DNA of 64,000 nucleotides from Pseudarthrobacter chlorophenolicus A6 (GTDB taxonomy: Bacteria; Actinomycetota; Actinomycetes; Actinomycetales; Micrococcaceae), in contig NC_011886.1 of NCBI RefSeq assembly GCF_000022025.1, positions 2,242,980 to 2,306,979 on the forward strand, given 5' to 3'. This document shows, piece after piece, positions 59,956 to 64,000 of the stretch (within the stretch, counting starts at the first letter, position 1; the number at the start of each line of letters is the position of its first letter). A program made the position numbers and the translations under genes. Under the pieces are notes generated by a model that was given only the letters and a program-made list of their open reading frames with translations, had not been told where the DNA came from and ran no database searches.

Positions 59956-59990
59956 GGATTGCCGGGTCCATTGACCGGGCAATCCTTATA
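59956..59990 (-). promoter_or_regulatory. pdxS promoter -10 with adjoining hairpin/operator
   Basis: The -10 TATAAG (59990-59985) is followed directly by a hairpin: GGATTGCC (59985-59978) and GGCAATCC (59963-59956), with an inner GGTC/GACC stem after one mismatch and a 4-nt loop. It covers the likely transcription start, so it may be an operator (for example for a MocR/PdxR-type regulator) or a 5' stabilising hairpin. The leader to pdxS is about 100 nt. Confidence 0.45.
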
Positions 59991-60018
59991 GTAGTCCCCC
60001 GGTGGCCAGCCGCGGCAA

Positions 60019-60648
60019 TTACGTTTCGTCCGCCGGAAGCGGTTGTGCCAGTGCCTGCCGGCGGACTGAAGAAACACGCTGGACAATCGTCGTGAAGCTC
60101 GCCAGCGCCAGCAGCACCAGCGTCACAAGGAGCACCACCGGCGGTAGTCCCAGGCCGGTGAGCCCAGTGACCACCAGGACGGAGACGAGCCGCTCGGCCC
60201 GCTCGGCGATGCCGACATTTGCCGTGTATCCAAGGGATTCCGCCTTGGCCCGCGCATAGGAAACCACCATGCCCAGGACCAGGCAGACCATGGCCGCCAC
60301 GGCAATGGCAGTGTTTTGCCCGCCCAGGAAGAACCACACTGCCACCCCGGCGAAGAGAGCCCCGTCCGCGACGCGGTCCAGGGTGGAGTCCAGGAAGTTG
60401 CCCCAGCGGCTCTTGACGTCCTGCATGCGGGCCATGATGCCGTCCAGCACATCGGAGAAGATGAACGCCGTGATGAAGACCGTGCCCCAGAACAGCTGCC
60501 CGAGCGGATAGAACACCAGGGCTCCCACCGCGACGCCCGCGGTTCCGATGACTGTTACGGCGTCGGGCGAGACACCCAGGCGCAGGAGCCAGCGGGCCAG
60601 CGGGGTGAAAAGGGCAGTGAAGAAGCCGCGGGCGTGCCTATTCAGCAT
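60019..60648 (-). CDS. pgsA: CDP-alcohol phosphatidyltransferase (phosphatidylinositol-phosphate synthase-like)
   Basis: A 209-residue membrane enzyme with about six helices and the CDP-alcohol signature [31 protein letters not shown] (D-x2-D-G-x2-A-R-x8-G-x3-D-x3-D). In actinobacteria the homologue in this position makes phosphatidylinositol phosphate, a precursor of PIMs; assignment here rests on context. I chose the ATG at 60648, overlapping the HIT gene stop by 11 bp. The C-terminal tail is basic and short. Confidence 0.88.
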   Translation of the reverse strand: MLNRHARGFFTALFTPLARWLLRLGVSPDAVTVIGTAGVAVGALVFYPLGQLFWGTVFITAFIFSDVLDGIMARMQDVKSRWGNFLDSTLDRVADGALFAGVAVWFFLGGQNTAIAVAAMVCLVLGMVVSYARAKAESLGYTANVGIAERAERLVSVLVVTGLTGLGLPPVVLLVTLVLLALASFTTIVQRVSSVRRQALAQPLPADET

Positions 60649-61225
60649 CAGTCTCCCCGGGCCAGGCGTCGGCCACCATCTGCCGGACCTCATCGAGGGT
60701 CTGCGTGATGGCCTTGGTCTGGGCAATGATGGGGAAGAAGTTCCCGTCGCCGCCCCAGCGCGGAACAATGTGCTGGTGCAGGTGGGCGGCAATGCCGGCA
60801 CCGCCCACCACACCCTGGTTCATGCCCAGGTTGAATCCACCCGGGTTGGACACTTTGCGCAGGACGCGCATCGCCGTCTGGGTCAGGTCTGCGAATTCGG
60901 CGGTTTCTTCCACCGACAGGTCCGTGTAGTCCGGGACGTGCCGGTAAGGGCAGACCAGAAGGTGCCCCGGGTTGTAGGGAAAGAGGTTCAGCACGACGTA
61001 GCAGGACGTCCCCCGGTACACGATGAGGGCGTCCTCGTCGGTGCGGCCCGGGCCAACGCAGAACGGGCAGTCATTCTCGTTCTTGAACTGGTGCTGCCCG
61101 CCCTTGATGTAGGCCATCCGGTGCGGAGTCCACAGGCGCTGGAAAGCGTCCGGGACACCGGCCAGGGCAAAGTCGTCGGTTACACCGGCATCCCCTGGAT
61201 ACCCGGCGCCTGTGTTCTCCTCCAC
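60638..61225 (-). CDS. HIT-family nucleotide phosphorylase/hydrolase (Ap4A phosphorylase-like)
   Basis: A 195-residue histidine-triad protein: AAHLHQHIVPRWGGDGNFFP contains the HxHxH catalytic triad, preceded by NPGHLLVCPYRHVPDYTDL. The N-terminal CPFC pair (NENDCPFCVGP) may bind zinc. The mycobacterial homologue (Rv2613c) next to pgsA is a diadenosine tetraphosphate phosphorylase, so a similar role is likely. GTG start 16 bp after thrS; overlaps the next gene by 11 bp. Confidence 0.9.
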   Translation of the reverse strand: MEENTGAGYPGDAGVTDDFALAGVPDAFQRLWTPHRMAYIKGGQHQFKNENDCPFCVGPGRTDEDALIVYRGTSCYVVLNLFPYNPGHLLVCPYRHVPDYTDLSVEETAEFADLTQTAMRVLRKVSNPGGFNLGMNQGVVGGAGIAAHLHQHIVPRWGGDGNFFPIIAQTKAITQTLDEVRQMVADAWPGETDAE

Positions 61226-61241
61226 GGTGCTGTTCCGTTCG

Positions 61242-63251
61242 CTAGCTGGTCCGGTTGCGGACGGCTTCGGTGATCCGCTTGACTGCCTCTGCCACCGGCA
61301 CGCCGTTGTCCTGGCTGCCGTCCCGGAACCGGAAGGAAACCGCGCCGGCTTCGGCGTCGTCTCCGCCGGCGATCAGCACGAACGGGATCTTGTCCTTGCT
61401 GGCGGTGCGGATCTTCTTCGGGAATCGGTCCGAAGAGGTGTCCACCTCGGCACGGATACCGGCCGCCTTCAGCTGGTCGACGACGTCGAACATGTACTCG
61501 TTGAAGGTTTCCGCCACGGGGATGCCCACCACCTGGACGGGTGCCAGCCATGCCGGGAAAGCACCGGCGTAGTGTTCGGTGAGGACGCCCATGAACCGCT
61601 CCACCGAACCGAAAAGCGCACGGTGGATCATCACGGGACGCTGCCGGCTGCCGTCGGCGGCCTGGAATTCAAGTTCGAAGCGTTCGGGCAGGTTGAAGTC
61701 CAGCTGGATGGTGGACATCTGCCAGGTACGGCCCAGGGCGTCTTTGGCCTGCACGGAGATCTTGGGCCCGTAGAACGCGGCTCCACCCGGATCCGGCACC
61801 AGTTCCAGTCCCGATTCCTGGGCCACTTCAGCCAGGGTGCGGGTGGCTTCCTCCCACGCAGCGTCCTCGCCGACGTACTTTTCCGGGTCCTTGGTGGACA
61901 GCTCCAGGTAGAAGTCGTTGAGGCCGTAGTCCTTGAGCAGGTCCAGGACAAAGGTGAGCGTCTTGGTGAGCTCCTCCTTCATCTGCTCGCGGGTGCAGTA
62001 GATGTGGGCATCGTCCTGTGTCATCCCGCGGACGCGGGTCAGGCCGTGGACCACGCCGGACTTCTCGTACCGGTAGACGGAGCCGAACTCAAACAGGCGC
62101 AGCGGAAGTTCACGGTAGGAGCGGCCGCGCGACCGGAAGATCAGGTTGTGCATGGGGCAGTTCATCGGCTTCAGGTAATAGTCCTGGCCGGGCTTGCGGA
62201 CGGTGCCGTCCTCGTTGAGCTCGGCGTCGACGTGCATCGCCGGGAACATGCCCTCCTTGTACCAGTCCAGGTGCCCGGACACTTCGTAAAGGTGGCCCTT
62301 GGTGATGTGCGGGGTGTAGACGAACTCGTAGCCGGCCTCCACGTGCCGCTGGCGGGAGTAGTCCTCCATCTCCTTGCGGATGATGCCGCCCTTGGGGTGG
62401 AACACCGGGAGGCCTGAGCCCAGTTCATCCGGGAACGAGAACAGGTCAAGTTCGGAACCGAGCTTGCGGTGGTCACGCCGTTCGGCCTCGGCGATCCGTT
62501 CCTGGTAGGCCTTGAGTGCGTCCTTGGTGGGCCAGGCAGTGCCGTAGATGCGCTGCAGCTGCTGGTTCTTCTGGTTGCCCAGCCAGTAGGCGGAGGAGGA
62601 ACGGGTCAGGGCGAAGGCGTTGGAAATCAGCTTGGTGTTGGGCAGGTGCGGGCCGCGGCAGAGGTCGCACCAGACCGTGGTGCCTTCCTTACGCTCCACG
62701 TTGTCGTAGATGGTGATGTCGCCTGCGCCGACCTCGACGTTCACGCCCTCGCCGGCCTCGGCGGCTTCGTTTTTCTTGCCCAGCAGTTCGAGCTTGTAGG
62801 GCTCGTTCTTCATGGCTTCGCGGGCTTCGTCTTCGCTGACAACGCGGCGGACGAATTTCTGGTTCTGGTTGATGATCTTCTGCATCATCTTCTCGAGGGT
62901 CTTGAGGTCCTCGGGGGTGAAGGGCTCAGCGACGTCGAAGTCGAAGTAGAAGCCATCGGTGATGTAGGGGCCGATGCCGAGTTTGGCGTCGGGGCGCAGC
63001 TGCTGGACGGCCTGGGCCATGACGTGGGCAGTGGAGTGGCGCAGGACATTCAGTCCGTCCGGGGATTCGATGGTGACGCCTTCCACCTCGGCACCTTCGG
63101 GCAGCTCCTGGTCCAGGTCCTTAAGTTCGCCGTTAACGCGGGCAACGACAACATCACGGCGCTCAAAGAAGAGTTCCGCACCGGTTGTCCCGGTAGTCAC
63201 CTTGGTCTCTTCGCCATCGACGAGAAGGGTGATCTGCTGGGCATCTGACAC
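61242..63251 (-). CDS. thrS: Threonyl-tRNA synthetase
   Basis: 669 residues with the N-terminal TGS domain ([20 protein letters not shown]), the editing domain ([20 protein letters not shown]), the class II core ([19 protein letters not shown], the zinc Cys in [20 protein letters not shown]), and the C-terminal anticodon-binding domain ([19 protein letters not shown]). GTG start with AGGAGA eight bases upstream. First gene of thrS-HIT-pgsA; the 128-bp gap to dnaE2 would hold its promoter. Confidence 0.98.
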   Translation of the reverse strand: MSDAQQITLLVDGEETKVTTGTTGAELFFERRDVVVARVNGELKDLDQELPEGAEVEGVTIESPDGLNVLRHSTAHVMAQAVQQLRPDAKLGIGPYITDGFYFDFDVAEPFTPEDLKTLEKMMQKIINQNQKFVRRVVSEDEAREAMKNEPYKLELLGKKNEAAEAGEGVNVEVGAGDITIYDNVERKEGTTVWCDLCRGPHLPNTKLISNAFALTRSSSAYWLGNQKNQQLQRIYGTAWPTKDALKAYQERIAEAERRDHRKLGSELDLFSFPDELGSGLPVFHPKGGIIRKEMEDYSRQRHVEAGYEFVYTPHITKGHLYEVSGHLDWYKEGMFPAMHVDAELNEDGTVRKPGQDYYLKPMNCPMHNLIFRSRGRSYRELPLRLFEFGSVYRYEKSGVVHGLTRVRGMTQDDAHIYCTREQMKEELTKTLTFVLDLLKDYGLNDFYLELSTKDPEKYVGEDAAWEEATRTLAEVAQESGLELVPDPGGAAFYGPKISVQAKDALGRTWQMSTIQLDFNLPERFELEFQAADGSRQRPVMIHRALFGSVERFMGVLTEHYAGAFPAWLAPVQVVGIPVAETFNEYMFDVVDQLKAAGIRAEVDTSSDRFPKKIRTASKDKIPFVLIAGGDDAEAGAVSFRFRDGSQDNGVPVAEAVKRITEAVRNRTS

Positions 63252-63379
63252 GGGTGTCTCCTATTCAAAGTTGAGGCTTCATAGCTTGCGGCGTACGGGG
63301 ACCACAGCCAGCCACCGTCAATGCTATCGGTTCGGCGGAGGGCCGACCAACGCGGCACACGGCATCGGGAAAGCCGGAG

Positions 63380-64000
63380 TCAGCCGTTGAAACCGGTGAT
63401 GGCAAGGCTCCTGGCAATGCCGTCCAGCGGGTGCGCAACATCCCGGAAGGGAGTTTCCGACGGCGGGAACGGCAGCGTTTCGGTCCTACTGAGGTCCCAG
63501 GCCATGCTGGCACTCAGGCTGATTCCACGCGGGCCGGTCCTGCGGGTGGTGCCCCGGATCAGCAGCATCCGGGTGCCGAAAAGCAGCGGACCGGCGCTTT
63601 CCTGGGCTTCGTGGAAGAACACTGAATCGATGCAGCCGGTGCCGTCGTCGATGCTAATGAACACCACCCGCCTGCCCCCACGCATCGGTGGCGTCTGGGT
63701 GGCGACCCTTACACCGGCCACCAGTACTTCGGTTCCGTTCCGGAGTCCCAGCAGCTTGTCAGCGGTGGTGACGCCCAGCCTTTCCAGGACTGGGCGGTGG
63801 CTGTCCATCAGGTGGGTGCTGACATCCACCGCCATCAGGTCAAGTTCAGCCCTTACGGTTTCCACCAGGGTCGGTTGGGGCAGCCCGGGTTTGACGTTGC
63901 GCAACTCAATATCGCCCAGCGGGAAGGACAACTGCCCTTCCAGCACATCGGTGCCCTTCCGGCTTCCTGTGACCTGGAGTTGTTGCAGGTGCTGGACGAG
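63380..64000 (-). CDS. dnaE2: Error-prone DNA polymerase DnaE2 (ImuC), C-terminal part
   Basis: The gene enters from the right edge; its last 206 codons are visible and the frame is open to position 64000. It shows the C-terminal OB fold of DnaE2 (VLVAGVRVATQTPPMRGGRR, VFISIDDGTGCIDSVFF), after LVETVRAELDLMAVDVSTHL. DnaE2 works with ImuA' and ImuB in mutagenic SOS translesion synthesis. The ImuA'/ImuB genes, if linked, would lie outside the window. The stop falls 128 bp before thrS. Confidence 0.9.
   Translation of the reverse strand, partial: LVQHLQQLQVTGSRKGTDVLEGQLSFPLGDIELRNVKPGLPQPTLVETVRAELDLMAVDVSTHLMDSHRPVLERLGVTTADKLLGLRNGTEVLVAGVRVATQTPPMRGGRRVVFISIDDGTGCIDSVFFHEAQESAGPLLFGTRMLLIRGTTRRTGPRGISLSASMAWDLSRTETLPFPPSETPFRDVAHPLDGIARSLAITGFNG

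Noticed and set aside
61212..62417. 401-codon plus-strand frame opposite thrS
   Set aside because: Antisense shadow of thrS, no similarity to any family I recognise.

Overview
The window reads as a chromosomal segment of a high-GC actinobacterium of the Arthrobacter/Pseudarthrobacter type (Micrococcaceae). The signs are very high GC with GC-rich third positions, frequent GTG and TTG starts, several promoters whose -10 box lies only 6-7 nt before the start codon (leaderless mRNAs), and actinobacteria-specific proteins: actinobacterial mIHF, helicase-degenerate PriA, VLRF1-type release-factor-like protein, PrsW, and a MurT/GatD pair. I see no rRNA or tRNA genes, CRISPR arrays, insertion sequences or prophage genes. 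Most of it is core chromosome.

Layout. (a) 1-4154 is the most accessory-looking part. The 5' end of a minus-strand FAD-dependent, glycerol-3-phosphate-dehydrogenase-like gene leaves the left edge. It is divergent from a SorC-family regulator, which is followed by an aldo/keto reductase, an alpha/beta hydrolase and a GT4 glycosyltransferase. A perfect inverted repeat lies in the divergent promoter region. (b) 4182-19348, all minus: priA, metK, coaBC, rpoZ, gmk, mihF, then the pyrimidine operon pyrR-pyrB-pyrC-(small membrane protein)-carA-carB-pyrF with very tight overlaps. A candidate PyrR-binding RNA loop covers the pyrR ribosome-binding site. (c) 19526-20803: a PrsW-type membrane protease, divergent from the pyr operon. 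(d) 20971-32927, minus: nusB, efp, TPR protein, aroB, aroK, aroC, aroE, mltG, ruvX, alaS, two small membrane proteins, rpsD.

(e) 33097-39543: rarA, divergent VLRF1 gene, GNAT, aspS, hisS. (f) 39789-43070, plus: cyclophilin-type PPIase, DUF349 protein, AbiEi-like orphan. (g) 42951-52964, minus: relA, secF, secD, yajC, ruvB, ruvA, ruvC, yebC, pdxT. (h) 53055-58605: murT-gatD (lipid II amidation), a CapA-family lipoprotein that seems to have lost its metal ligands, and an M3 oligopeptidase. This block separates pdxT from pdxS. (i) 58953-64000, minus: pdxS, PIP-synthase-type phosphatidyltransferase, HIT-family nucleotide phosphorylase, thrS, and the 3' end of dnaE2.

Functionally the window joins de novo pyrimidine and chorismate synthesis, PLP synthesis, SAM and CoA synthesis, four aminoacyl-tRNA synthetases, Sec translocation, Holliday-junction processing, stringent response and cell-wall maturation. 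The most unusual items are the predicted CapA pseudoenzyme, the densely structured prsW/pyr intergenic region with an 18-bp palindrome, the histidine-rich cytosolic domain of MltG, the structured rpsD leader, the antisense overlap between relA and the AbiEi-like gene, and the divergent SorC/FAD-dehydrogenase pair.
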